Counted from the stretch's first letter, positions 1-5,918 are shown. The stretch is DNA of 7,022 bases from Candidatus Fermentibacteraceae bacterium (GCA_021162285.1 JAGGYZ010000020.1:1-7022), one strand, 5' to 3'. The notes: generated by a model from the sequence alone, not told the origin. Numbers and translations are program-made.

Positions 1-1
1 G

Positions 2-289
2 CTGTTTCTTCGGACGGAAGAGTCAATAAACAACAGAGTTACAGTTGATGCGGGATTTCATGTTTCGTCTGATGTGGGATTGACTCCAAGTTATTCCTAC
101 GAGTATTCAACAAGAAACAGGATGAGTCTTTCCATCAAAACCGTTGATCATATACACCATGTGGGAATAAGAAGTGCTATTGCGGTTATGGGAGGAACTC
201 TGAATGCGAATATCACCAGAACATTCTACAGCAGTGCTTCCAGAGACAGCTACTGGAAAGCCACTGTAGGTTTCAGTGTAAGGATGTGA
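2..289 (+). CDS. C-terminal part of a beta-strand-rich, probably outer-membrane protein (5' end outside window)
   Basis: An open frame runs from the window edge to TGA at 287-289, giving 95 residues with no start that looks genuine. The GTG at 74 is internal, since the frame is open and similar in character before it. The residues alternate polar and hydrophobic in short stretches rich in Ser, Thr, Tyr and Val, broken by turns, and the last strand reads WKATVGFSVRM. That pattern suits the last strands of an outer-membrane beta-barrel, although the final residue is Met rather than the common Phe. No specific family is recognised. The lipoprotein gene begins only 7 bases downstream, so the two are probably co-transcribed. 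The reading frame is secure; the barrel assignment is inference. Confidence 0.6.
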   Translation: MFLRTEESINNRVTVDAGFHVSSDVGLTPSYSYEYSTRNRMSLSIKTVDHIHHVGIRSAIAVMGGTLNANITRTFYSSASRDSYWKATVGFSVRM

Positions 290-296
290 GGAAACA

Positions 297-881
297 ATGC
301 GGAAACATGTTGTGATACTGGCAATTGGCATCCTTGTTTTATCTTCATGCAGTCTGTTTGAACCCAGAGTACCCCAGGATCCTTCCAATTCAGGGGTAGT
401 CTGGCAGGATCCCACCAGCCCGGATATCGTTGTGGAGAACATGCAGTCTGCACTTAACGGAAAATCTCTGCTGTACCTTGACTGTCTTTCTGATTCGTTC
501 GAGTTCTTTGCAGATACAAACGATATCAACGATTATCCCACCTACAATTTCAACGACTGGACAAAAGGTGATGAAGCTCTCACTGTTACTGCACTGTTCG
601 CCGTGGTGCCCGGAGACAGTTCTATAACTTCAGAGTTTAGTATGGACATTAGTCATCCGGATCCCGCCGCCCCTGCAGACAGTACCATAATCTACAGAGA
701 GTACAGTATAACCGTACCCCAATCATTTCACTGTGGAACTGGAACCCCGGCTGTCGGGATAGCAGAGCTTGTTTTGACAGAAGACAGCGAAGGGTTCTGG
801 TCTATCCTCGAGTGGCATGATGTCCGGCATGAAGAGACGAACTGGGTTACATGGGCAGTTGCGAAAGCGTACTACCGCTGA
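297..881 (+). CDS. Putative lipoprotein with NTF2-like character
   Basis: This encodes a 194-residue exported lipoprotein of unknown function. Residues 1-17 form a signal peptide (MRKH, then a hydrophobic core) ending in the lipobox LSSC, so Cys18 is the expected lipidated residue. The start is ATG 297 with TGAGG 6 bases upstream. The mature part has an early acidic, aromatic segment (DCLSDSFEFF near 62-71). It ends with a Trp-rich tail, WSILEWHDV and then TWAVAKAYYR, which resembles the last strands of NTF2-like/DUF4440-type domains. It follows the beta-barrel-like fragment by 7 bases and its last 31 bases overlap the methyltransferase gene. The lipoprotein call is firm; the fold is inferred from the tail pattern, and no substrate or partner can be named. 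Confidence 0.82.
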   Translation: MRKHVVILAIGILVLSSCSLFEPRVPQDPSNSGVVWQDPTSPDIVVENMQSALNGKSLLYLDCLSDSFEFFADTNDINDYPTYNFNDWTKGDEALTVTALFAVVPGDSSITSEFSMDISHPDPAAPADSTIIYREYSITVPQSFHCGTGTPAVGIAELVLTEDSEGFWSILEWHDVRHEETNWVTWAVAKAYYR

Positions 882-1429
882 CCAGCGTTCCCGGTCGGGA
901 GATAACAACAGATACTCTTCTCCTGGCAGAGCTTGCCGGTGATGTACCGTGCAGGGTCTGTTTTGATCTTGGAACCGGTACCGGCGAAGTTCTGAAAAAT
1001 GCCGATTTGTACGGTGGTTCCTGTGTTTTTTCTGTTGGGATTGATGTTTCATTCGAGGCTCTGAAGAAGTTTGACAAAGCATTCGGTCAGCCGGTGAACT
1101 GTTCGGTGGAAATGGTGTCGTCGGTTTTTACCGGAGGCTGTGCAGACCTTGTTCTGGCAAATCCGCCCTACAACACGGCAGGCAAAGGAAGACCCTCTCC
1201 TGATTCCACGCGGCGTGAAGCCAGAGAGGGAGATTCACTTCTTGTATACAGGTTTATTTTTGCCGGTGCCTACCTTCTTGAACCAGGTGGCTGTATGATA
1301 ATTACCGGCAGGCCCGCTGCCATGTCAATTACAGAGACTGGAATGCGGGCTGCAGGATTTTGCAGGCTTGAAAGATTTGAAAAACAAGGTGTTTCTGCGG
1401 TAAAGGCTTTTCTACCGCGAAAGCCTTGA
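851..1429 (+). CDS. SAM-dependent methyltransferase, TrmN6/HemK-like (N6-adenine type)
   Basis: This encodes a 192-residue Rossmann-fold methyltransferase. Residues 38-46 (FDLGTGTGE) are the SAM-binding motif I, GID at 63-65 carries the acidic motif II residue, and NPPY at 104-107 is the motif IV of amino-N6-adenine and related N-methyltransferases. After NPPY comes a GKGRPSPD...REAREGD stretch resembling the region after NPPY in TrmN6 (YfiC), which methylates A37 of tRNA1(Val). The N-terminal GREITTDTLLLA (15-26) also fits that family. At 192 residues it is shorter than the roughly 245 of TrmN6 and lacks much of the usual C-terminus, so the substrate is uncertain. ATG 851 is chosen because the frame is closed by TGA at 830-832. 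The gene therefore overlaps the lipoprotein gene by 31 bases, with only a weak GAAGAG-type site ahead. Confidence 0.82.
   Translation: MGSCESVLPLTSVPGREITTDTLLLAELAGDVPCRVCFDLGTGTGEVLKNADLYGGSCVFSVGIDVSFEALKKFDKAFGQPVNCSVEMVSSVFTGGCADLVLANPPYNTAGKGRPSPDSTRREAREGDSLLVYRFIFAGAYLLEPGGCMIITGRPAAMSITETGMRAAGFCRLERFEKQGVSAVKAFLPRKP
1397..1427. terminator. Two nested inverted repeats at the junction of converging genes
   Basis: AAGGCTTT (1403-1410) pairs perfectly with AAAGCCTT (1420-1427). A second, mutually exclusive pair is GCGGTA (1397-1402) with TACCGC (1413-1418). They cover the stop codons of both converging genes (TGA 1427-1429 on +, TAG 1412-1414 on -). No long T-tract follows on either strand, so a bidirectional terminator is only a possibility; the repeats themselves are plain in the sequence. 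Confidence 0.4.
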
Positions 1430-1846
1430 TCTTACAAAAGTTGCAGTGGCGTAGTAGGCGGTATCCGAGTAGGCACCTTCAAGCAGTTCCATCTGCAGAT
1501 GCCATATACCTGTTTCAACAGAGTCTGGCATTATTGCAAGCGCGGTGTGATCGCTGATGTCTCCTCTGGGTGTTTCGCCCTGGGGATTGGTAAGCCAGAA
1601 ATCCACATAGTTGAACGCGGAATCCGTCCATATTATGAACTGATAGCTGTTTGCGGCACTAACCTGAAGATCTACCGTAACCGTGTCGCCTACAACCAGC
1701 ATACCGCTTATCGGCTGCCCTGCCATTTCCTCTCCGATTGTAACAAGCATGTCTGTGGTGAGAGACAGTCTTTCAACAGCTTTTTCTTCTCCGCTGCCGG
1801 CCAGAGACAATGAGCATATCAGAATAATCAACAGAAGTTTTGACAC
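1412..1846 (-). CDS. Small exported beta-rich protein, function unknown
   Basis: This encodes a 144-residue secreted or periplasmic protein. The frame is open further upstream, but GTG 1846 is chosen because it directly precedes a signal peptide (VSKLLLIILICSLSLAG) and follows the Shine-Dalgarno site GGGGGTG at 1849-1855. Cleavage is probably near residues 17-19 (LAG/SGEE). The Cys at residue 11 lies too early to be a convincing lipobox. The mature part is rich in beta-type residues, with SYQFIIWTDS, VDFWLTNPQGE and GIWHLQMELLEGAY. This order (Tyr/Phe strand, Asp-x-Trp-Leu...Pro-x-Gly, then a late Gly-x-Tyr) loosely recalls PPC (bacterial pre-peptidase C-terminal) or similar small jelly-roll domains, but I do not assign it. 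The gene diverges from the phosphatase gene and converges on the methyltransferase gene. Confidence 0.75.
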   Translation of the reverse strand: MSKLLLIILICSLSLAGSGEEKAVERLSLTTDMLVTIGEEMAGQPISGMLVVGDTVTVDLQVSAANSYQFIIWTDSAFNYVDFWLTNPQGETPRGDISDHTALAIMPDSVETGIWHLQMELLEGAYSDTAYYATATFVRSRLSR

Positions 1847-1868
1847 AACACCCCCATACTGAGATATT
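1840..1868 (+). promoter_or_regulatory. Predicted sigma70-type promoter of the phosphatase-rmlD-gmhA operon
   Basis: TTGACA at 1840-1845 is a perfect -35 match. It is followed after 17 bases by GATATT at 1863-1868 (four of six -10 positions). Transcription would start near 1875, giving a leader of about 34 bases to the proposed start codon at 1909. It lies within the start region of the opposite gene. Confidence 0.5.
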
Positions 1869-1879
1869 CCCCCTGCCAC

Positions 1880-1908
1880 AATATAGCTTACGGAAAGGAA
1901 GTAGTCAT
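1880..1908 (-). promoter_or_regulatory. Predicted promoter of the exported-protein gene
   Basis: On the minus strand, ATGACT (1903-1908) and TATATT (1880-1885) are separated by 17 bases, matching four and five of six consensus positions. The start would be near 1873, about 27 bases before GTG 1846. RNA polymerase footprints here and at the + strand promoter (1840-1868) would overlap. Confidence 0.4.
1894..1901 (+). promoter_or_regulatory. Shine-Dalgarno site that decides the phosphatase start
   Basis: AAAGGAAG lies 7 bases before CTG 1909, the last possible start ahead of the conserved DLHSH motif. No comparable site precedes the more distant TTG at 1840, which coincides with a -35 box. Confidence 0.55.
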
Positions 1909-2652
1909 CTGTCAGTTGTAGATCTTCACTCACATATAGTTCCAGGAGTTGATGACGGAGCAAGAACAGTTTCCGAGGCTGTTGAAATGATCAGCAGCAT
2001 GAGAGACAGGCTTGAATCAGGCTCTACAGTTGTGTTCACGCCACACTACACTTCTTCTATGGGAGACATGGTGGTGGCGGGGAAACGGCGAATCTCCATA
2101 CAGTTTCAGAAGCAGATGGAGGAAAAGTTCAAAGAACAAATCAGCTTTCTCTCCGCAGGGGAACTGATGCTGAGAGGTTCTTCTCTTAAACACATGGAGG
2201 AAGTCCGTTATCCAGGGACAGGCTGGGTTCTTGTTGAGTTTGATACGACGGTGAGCTGGATTGAAACCCTTATTCAGCTTAAGAGGATTCTCAGAAAAGG
2301 CTACTATCCTCTGATTGCACATCCTGAACGGTACAGATGGTGCAGACAGAACAGGAACAGGCTTATAAAATTGTCGCGTATGGGTTGCGGATCGGTGGTC
2401 AGTGCCAGATCTCTCCGGTTCAAAAAGTATGCTGCTGCTGCAAGGGGCTTGCTGACCGACGGTTTCTGCCACTGCCTGTGCAGCGACGCTCATTCACCGA
2501 AAGATCTGATTCTGGACAACAGTTTGAAAGACAGAATTCAGGGGTTTTCCACAGTGCCGTGGTCTGTGCTTACCGGAGAGCTTCCTGAATTGATTCTTAA
2601 CGATATGAAGCTGCCGGAGCTTCCCCTTATCACGCACAGGAAGTCAAGATGA
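1909..2652 (+). CDS. PHP-domain tyrosine-protein phosphatase, CpsB/YwqE-like
   Basis: This encodes a metal-dependent PHP-family phosphatase of about 247 residues, close to the roughly 250 typical of CpsB/YwqE. In characterised members the enzyme dephosphorylates the tyrosine kinase that controls capsule or exopolysaccharide export. Numbered from CTG 1909, motifs are DLHSH (5-9, metal-binding H7 and H9) running into IVPGVDDGA (10-18), TPHYT (44-48), Glu85 in AGEL, VEF (109-111), AHPERY (137-142) and CSDAHS (191-196). All metal-ligand positions expected for the family appear present. The usual glycine-rich stretch before the last motif is altered here to SARSLRFKK. The frame is open back to TTG 1840, but that codon lies in a perfect -35 box and the extension is not family-like, so the rare CTG start with AAAGGAAG upstream is preferred. 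It overlaps the next gene by 4 bases (ATGA). Confidence 0.88.
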   Translation: MSVVDLHSHIVPGVDDGARTVSEAVEMISSMRDRLESGSTVVFTPHYTSSMGDMVVAGKRRISIQFQKQMEEKFKEQISFLSAGELMLRGSSLKHMEEVRYPGTGWVLVEFDTTVSWIETLIQLKRILRKGYYPLIAHPERYRWCRQNRNRLIKLSRMGCGSVVSARSLRFKKYAAAARGLLTDGFCHCLCSDAHSPKDLILDNSLKDRIQGFSTVPWSVLTGELPELILNDMKLPELPLITHRKSR

Positions 2653-3449
2653 AAGCGATGGTTGTCGGCTCCTCAGGACTGCTGGGCTCAGAGTTAATGA
2701 AGCTTCTCGGAGACAGTGGTTCAGGTTATGACCTTCCCGATTTTGATGTAACAGACAGAAAATGTGTTGCAGATGCAGTTGCGGCACTGCGTCCGGATGT
2801 GATTCTTAATACTTCCGGACTCACAGACGTGGATTACTGCGAAGAGAATCCTGATGAAGCGGAAAGGGTACACCACACAGGGGTACAGAACCTGGTAACT
2901 ACCGGAGTCAGATTGATCTCAGTGTCAACCGATCAGGTGTTCAGCTGTTCGGTGGAAAACAGGTACATTCTGGAATCAGATCCCGCTGAACCTGCCAATG
3001 TCTACGCTGCCAGCAAACTCCGCGGAGAGAAGGCAGCTCTCGAGGTTTTTGGAAATACCATTGTAAGAACATCGTGGTTGTTCGGCCAGCGCGGACTGCT
3101 TCCCTGGATCATCAGCAGTCTTGTGAATAAAGGACTGGTTATGGCGGTGACAGACCAGACATCCTGCATCACCTCCGCTGGTTCTCTCGCTGAAATCCTT
3201 GTAGGTATGGCCAGTGATGAAAGCAGCTCAGGTTTGTTTCACTGCGTGAGCCGTGGGGCAGTAACGCCGTATGAGCTGGCTTGTACTGTAAGAGACAGAA
3301 TTAAAACAGGTGTGGTGAAAGAAACCAGCTGGCAACAGCTTGCTCTTCCTGCCCCCAGGCCTGTCTGGTCGGCCCTGGGGACCGAAAGAAACACAGAGTT
3401 ACCACCATTGGAAGAGGTATTGGATCAATGTCTGCAGAAAATGCTGTAA
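2649..3449 (+). CDS. rmlD: RmlD-like NAD(P)-dependent reductase (dTDP-4-dehydrorhamnose reductase family)
   Basis: This encodes a 266-residue extended short-chain dehydrogenase. The RmlD family reduces dTDP-4-keto-L-rhamnose to dTDP-L-rhamnose, or does similar sugar reductions, in the cytoplasm. The cofactor motif GSSGLLG is at 7-13, the family phrase N-T-S-G-L-T-D-V-D at 54-62, the catalytic STD at 93-95 (STDQVF, with Gln where Tyr is usual), and the YxxxK pair is Tyr119 and Lys123 within NVYAASKLRGE. RTSWLFG (140-146) and a late RPVWSALGT also match the family. It is slightly shorter than the usual 280-300 residues. The start ATG 2649 overlaps the phosphatase stop. RmlA, B and C are not in the window, so the exact sugar is unproven; a MAT2B-like regulatory role is an unlikely alternative. 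Confidence 0.85.
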   Translation: MKAMVVGSSGLLGSELMKLLGDSGSGYDLPDFDVTDRKCVADAVAALRPDVILNTSGLTDVDYCEENPDEAERVHHTGVQNLVTTGVRLISVSTDQVFSCSVENRYILESDPAEPANVYAASKLRGEKAALEVFGNTIVRTSWLFGQRGLLPWIISSLVNKGLVMAVTDQTSCITSAGSLAEILVGMASDESSSGLFHCVSRGAVTPYELACTVRDRIKTGVVKETSWQQLALPAPRPVWSALGTERNTELPPLEEVLDQCLQKML

Positions 3450-3997
3450 AAAACTACATCAGGGAAGCGGTGACTTCCATTGACAACATCAATGTAAATT
3501 CTGTTGTTGAGATAACCGAAGTGTTCAGCCGATGTCTCAGCAGCGGTGGTAAGATCTTGTTGTGCGGTAATGGTGGAAGTGCATCTGATGCTTCACACTT
3601 TGCAGGAGAACTGGTGGGCAGATTCAGAACTGAGAGAACGGCCATGGCTGCAGTGGCCCTTACCACAGACATGGCTGTTATTACAGCACTTGCAAATGAC
3701 TACGGGTACGAGCGCGTTTTCTCCCGTCAGGTGGAAGCCATTGGGCGGAAAGGTGATATTCTTGTTGCCATATCCACAAGCGGAACCAGCAGTAATGTTG
3801 TCAGTGCTGCCGAAACAGCGAAACAACGTGGTCTGTCAGTTGTTGCATTTACTTCAAAATTAGGAAAAAAGCTGGAATGGGCTGACTTTCACTGGGAATC
3901 CGGTTCCACAGAAACAAGCTTCACCCAGGAACAGATGCTGGTTGCATTTCACGCGATCTGTTTCGGTCTGGAGGAAGTACTTGTCGGAAAAGAGTAG
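3428..3997 (+). CDS. gmhA: Sedoheptulose-7-phosphate isomerase (phosphoheptose isomerase)
   Basis: This encodes a 189-residue SIS-domain protein of the GmhA family, which converts sedoheptulose 7-phosphate to D-glycero-D-manno-heptose 7-phosphate. That is the first step toward ADP- or GDP-heptose for lipopolysaccharide core, S-layer or capsule glycans. The hallmark GNGGSASDASHFAGE spans 47-61, containing the zinc-site residues His57 and Glu61. STSGTSSN (116-123) forms the phosphate-binding loop. TQEQ (166-169) and His175 supply the remaining conserved Gln and His. Length is normal. ATG 3428 follows GGAAGAGG (3410-3417) and overlaps the reductase gene by 22 bases, suggesting coupled translation. 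HldE/HddA-type partners are not in the window, so whether the product is ADP- or GDP-linked cannot be told. Confidence 0.95.
   Translation: MSAENAVKNYIREAVTSIDNINVNSVVEITEVFSRCLSSGGKILLCGNGGSASDASHFAGELVGRFRTERTAMAAVALTTDMAVITALANDYGYERVFSRQVEAIGRKGDILVAISTSGTSSNVVSAAETAKQRGLSVVAFTSKLGKKLEWADFHWESGSTETSFTQEQMLVAFHAICFGLEEVLVGKE
3970..3974 (+). promoter_or_regulatory. Shine-Dalgarno site that decides the flippase-like gene start
   Basis: GGAGG lies 6 bases before TTG 3981, inside the end of gmhA. It favours this start over the TTG at 3942, which has no comparable site. Confidence 0.6.
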
Positions 3998-4961
3998 CAG
4001 AACTGTCAAGCTGGCTATTGGCACTGCTGTTGCGGCACTGACTATCTGGCTGACTTTCAGGAACACAAACTGGTCGGATCTGAGTGCTGCTTTCACAGGT
4101 GCCCGGTGGGGTTTTGTTCTGCTGGTTCTGCCAGCTCTTGCTGCCAGTTACCTGTTCCGGGTGTACAGATGGGTTACCCTTCTTGCACCGGTGAAGAAAG
4201 TGAGCAAATCCATGGCAACGCCGCCTCTTTTAACTGGTTTCATGCTGAACAGTGTTCTGCCGGGCCGGCTGGGTGAGTTTGCCAGATCAGCAATTCTTTC
4301 CAGAAAAGCCGGGATACCATTCGCCTCTTCTTTTGCTACAGTTGTTGTTGCCAGACTGTTTGACGGTCTTGCCCTCACAGGGCTTACCCTTGTTGTGATG
4401 GCGGCAATGTGGAACTCTCTTTCTCATTCGATCCGCACAGGGCTCATAGCGGCTGGCGGCGGATACATTGTCATTCTGTTTGTTCTTGTTGCTCTTAGAA
4501 GGTGGCACGAATCCACCACAGCAGTTCTTGTCTATCCCTTTAGAAAACTGCATTTCGACAAGCTTGCAGAAAAAGCAGAGAAACTTCTTCTTGAATTTGC
4601 CTCAGGTCTGGACATACTGCAGAACCCAGGTGAACTGGTGCGGGTATCTGCCCTTACAGCTGGTGTGTGGCTGTCTCTGGTTGTTTCTGTCGTTCCGGTT
4701 TTTTATGCTCTTGAGATGCAGTGCAGCTGGTATTACCCGCCACTGATTCTTGTGCTTGCAGGTTTCGGAATGCTTATACCAACTCCGGCCGGTACCGGAA
4801 CAATTCACTACGCAATAGGAGTTCTGTTCCCAGCTATTACAGGAATACCGGAACCTCAGGCGAAGGCTCTTGCGATTGTGTTCCACGCAACTCAGTTCAT
4901 ACCTGTGATTGTTGCCGGTCTCGCAGTTTCAAAAGGGAACCTGAAGGCAGACAGAAACTGA
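3981..4961 (+). CDS. Flippase-like integral membrane protein (LPG_synthase_TM / UPF0104 family)
   Basis: This encodes about 326 residues, mostly membrane segments, of the family that includes the transmembrane half of MprF and AglD-like proteins. Members are thought to move or handle lipid-linked substrates in the inner membrane; most have no proven substrate. A first helix spans about 9-26. The family signature LNSVLPGRLGEFAR (89-102, with Asn90, Arg96, Glu99, Arg102) follows two helices and a short basic loop (VKKVSK). A second conserved element, VVARLFDG, comes shortly after, and a late GFGMLIPTPAGTG segment matches the family's P-x-PGG-G region. TTG 3981 is chosen over the upstream TTG 3942 because of GGAGG at 3970-3974. 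The gene then overlaps gmhA by 17 bases. Given its operon partners, a role with a glycan lipid is plausible but inferred. Confidence 0.85.
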   Translation: MSEKSSRTVKLAIGTAVAALTIWLTFRNTNWSDLSAAFTGARWGFVLLVLPALAASYLFRVYRWVTLLAPVKKVSKSMATPPLLTGFMLNSVLPGRLGEFARSAILSRKAGIPFASSFATVVVARLFDGLALTGLTLVVMAAMWNSLSHSIRTGLIAAGGGYIVILFVLVALRRWHESTTAVLVYPFRKLHFDKLAEKAEKLLLEFASGLDILQNPGELVRVSALTAGVWLSLVVSVVPVFYALEMQCSWYYPPLILVLAGFGMLIPTPAGTGTIHYAIGVLFPAITGIPEPQAKALAIVFHATQFIPVIVAGLAVSKGNLKADRN

Positions 4962-4984
4962 GGAACTTCAGGGGTTGCACGGTG

Positions 4985-4993
4985 TGTTATAAT
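4985..4993 (+). promoter_or_regulatory. Extended -10 promoter for the zinc-ribbon gene
   Basis: TGTTATAAT is an exact extended -10 element (TGn followed by the TATAAT consensus at 4988-4993). No good -35 lies at the right distance, as is common with extended -10 promoters. Transcription would start near 5000, leaving a short leader with AGAGGAGGAG just before ATG 5027. Confidence 0.6.
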
Positions 4994-5026
4994 TTCCGAC
5001 TGTTGTGAAGACGAAAAGAGGAGGAG

Positions 5027-5263
5027 ATGCCTACATACGATTATGTCTGCGACGACTGCGGGAACAGGTACGAAAAGTTCCAGAGCATGTCTGCAGAACC
5101 GGATACCGTGTGTCCCAACTGTGGAGGAAAAGTCAGAAGGCTTATCGGATCAGGTGCCGGTATTATTTTTAAAGGACACGGATTTTATCAGACAGATTAC
5201 AAAAAGTCATCAAAACCAGCCGACAGCTCTTCAGGGTCAACAGAATTGATAGATAAAAGCTGA
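5027..5263 (+). CDS. FmdB-family zinc-ribbon protein
   Basis: This encodes a 78-residue cytoplasmic protein of the FmdB (CxxC_CxxC_SSSS) putative regulatory family. The opening MPTYDYVC is diagnostic. Cys8 and Cys11, and Cys29 and Cys32, form two CxxC knuckles able to bind one zinc ion. A typical GHGFYQTDYK phrase (50-59) follows, and then a Ser-rich tail (SSKPADSSSGS). The family is widespread but its role is not settled; a part in gene regulation was proposed from the FmdB name only. ATG 5027 follows a very strong AGAGGAGGAG site. The gene has its own promoter and converges on the minus-strand lipoprotein array, ending 5 bases from the remnant's stop. Confidence 0.93.
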   Translation: MPTYDYVCDDCGNRYEKFQSMSAEPDTVCPNCGGKVRRLIGSGAGIIFKGHGFYQTDYKKSSKPADSSSGSTELIDKS

Positions 5264-5268
5264 CCTGT

Positions 5269-5355
5269 CTACTCTGGAAACCCACTGATTATCCAGCTGT
5301 CGTCTGCCTGCACAAGCTCAAACACTGCTGCAGTAAAAACGGCGGTCTTTTTCAT
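5269..5355 (-). pseudogene. Deletion remnant of a lipoprotein-array paralogue (28 codons)
   Basis: A 28-codon frame starts at ATG 5355, behind the good site GAAAGGAAG, and ends at TAG 5269-5271. Its first 12 residues, MKKTAVFTAAVF, resemble the signal-peptide start of the neighbouring lipoprotein (MKKLALALAAVF). The rest, ELVQADDSWIISGF, resembles that family's C-terminal tail (ELVLEDGNWKI, ELVFEDQSWKI). The simplest reading is a paralogue that lost nearly its whole mature domain by an internal deletion while staying in frame. It begins 21 bases after the stop of the preceding lipoprotein gene, as a real operon gene would. A functional micropeptide is possible, but there is no lipobox Cys. 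Confidence 0.5.
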
Positions 5356-5376
5356 CCTACGCTTCCTTTCAACCGG

Positions 5377-5859
5377 CTAAATTATATCCATACCACTGGC
5401 TGCGATCTTCCAGCTTTGATCTTCAAACACCAGCTCCATATCCCGTGTGTCGCCATTTGTGGTTACTGGGACAATTGCTTTGTCTCCGTAGACAAGCGCA
5501 TGGCCAAACTCAGTATCTGAAAAGTCAGGCAGCTGCTCCGAATAGGCTTCACTGTTGAACAGTGCAGTGATAAAATCTCCGGCAGTTATGCTTGTTACCT
5601 CTTCAGCGGAGAGGTTAATGCCGATTGAATTCAGGTAGACGGAACTTTCCTCCGGCGTTTCCCTCAGCTGTTCCATGTACAGGTTTATGTCTGCCATGGC
5701 ATCTGCAGACATACAGTCAACGAGAGTGTGACCGTCGGCATTTTCATAAGCTTCGAAAAATACTGCGACAACCTGTTCTGGATCATCCAGGGTTTCCGGA
5801 GTTTTAAGAGAGCATGCTGATAAGAGAACAAAAGCAACAGTACAAACAAACAGTCTCAC
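5377..5859 (-). CDS. Array lipoprotein, paralogue 1 (DUF4878/NTF2-like in appearance)
   Basis: This encodes a 160-residue putative lipoprotein. Numbered from GTG 5859, residues 1-15 are a signal peptide ending in the lipobox LSAC, with Cys16 as the lipidation site. The mature part follows the layout shared with its two neighbours: DPEQVV near the start, NADGHTLVDCMS, a GINLSAEEV turn, FITALFNSE, LPDFSDTEFG, VPVTTNGDT, and the tail MELVFEDQSWKI. GTG 5859 is preferred over ATG 5886, because AGGGGGTG (5865-5872) lies 5 bases before it and the ATG would sit beside the upstream terminator. I see no convincing promoter between that terminator and the gene, so it may depend on read-through. The function of the family is unknown; NTF2-like folds often bind small ligands or partners. 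Confidence 0.85.
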   Translation of the reverse strand: MRLFVCTVAFVLLSACSLKTPETLDDPEQVVAVFFEAYENADGHTLVDCMSADAMADINLYMEQLRETPEESSVYLNSIGINLSAEEVTSITAGDFITALFNSEAYSEQLPDFSDTEFGHALVYGDKAIVPVTTNGDTRDMELVFEDQSWKIAASGMDII

Positions 5860-5864
5860 TGAAA

Positions 5865-5872
5865 CACCCCCT
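5865..5872 (-). promoter_or_regulatory. Shine-Dalgarno site that decides the GTG start of paralogue 1
   Basis: AGGGGGTG on the minus strand pairs with the 16S rRNA tail with a single G-U wobble and sits 5 bases before GTG 5859. The exported-protein gene at 1846 uses almost the same GGGGGTG-TT-GTG arrangement. Confidence 0.55.
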
Positions 5873-5891
5873 TTAAACGGTTTCATTGAGT

Positions 5892-5918
5892 GAAAAAAAG
5901 GCGCTCCGAAGAGCGCCT
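5892..5918 (-). terminator. Strong intrinsic terminator with UUCG tetraloop
   Basis: On the minus strand the perfect 8-base-pair stem AGGCGCTC / GAGCGCCT is closed by a TTCG loop (C-UUCG-G, an unusually stable tetraloop) and runs into a T-tract of about seven. It follows the stop of the 5933-6406 lipoprotein gene by 14 bases and precedes the 5377-5859 gene. Confidence 0.95.

Noticed and set aside
107..529. Minus-strand open frame of 140 codons
   Set aside because: It lies opposite the beta-barrel-like fragment and the lipoprotein gene, both with better sequence character and a signal peptide; no start signal is seen.
723..1082. Minus-strand open frame of 119 codons
   Set aside because: It is antisense to the lipoprotein and methyltransferase genes and is rich in Arg, His and Pro in the manner of shadow frames.
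1840..1908. TTG 1840 as the phosphatase start
   Set aside because: It overlaps a perfect -35 box and the opposite gene's start, adds 23 residues unlike the family, and lacks a ribosome site.
2017..2493. Minus-strand open frame of 158 codons
   Set aside because: It is antisense to the phosphatase gene, which has all PHP motifs; the translation shows no recognisable domain.
4962..5026. Terminator between the flippase-like gene and the zinc-ribbon gene
   Set aside because: No stem followed by a T-tract is present; only an extended -10 promoter is seen, so read-through from the operon is possible.
5860..5886. ATG 5886 as the start of paralogue 1
   Set aside because: Upstream is the T-tract of a terminator, with no Shine-Dalgarno site; GTG 5859 has an excellent one and gives a normal signal peptide.
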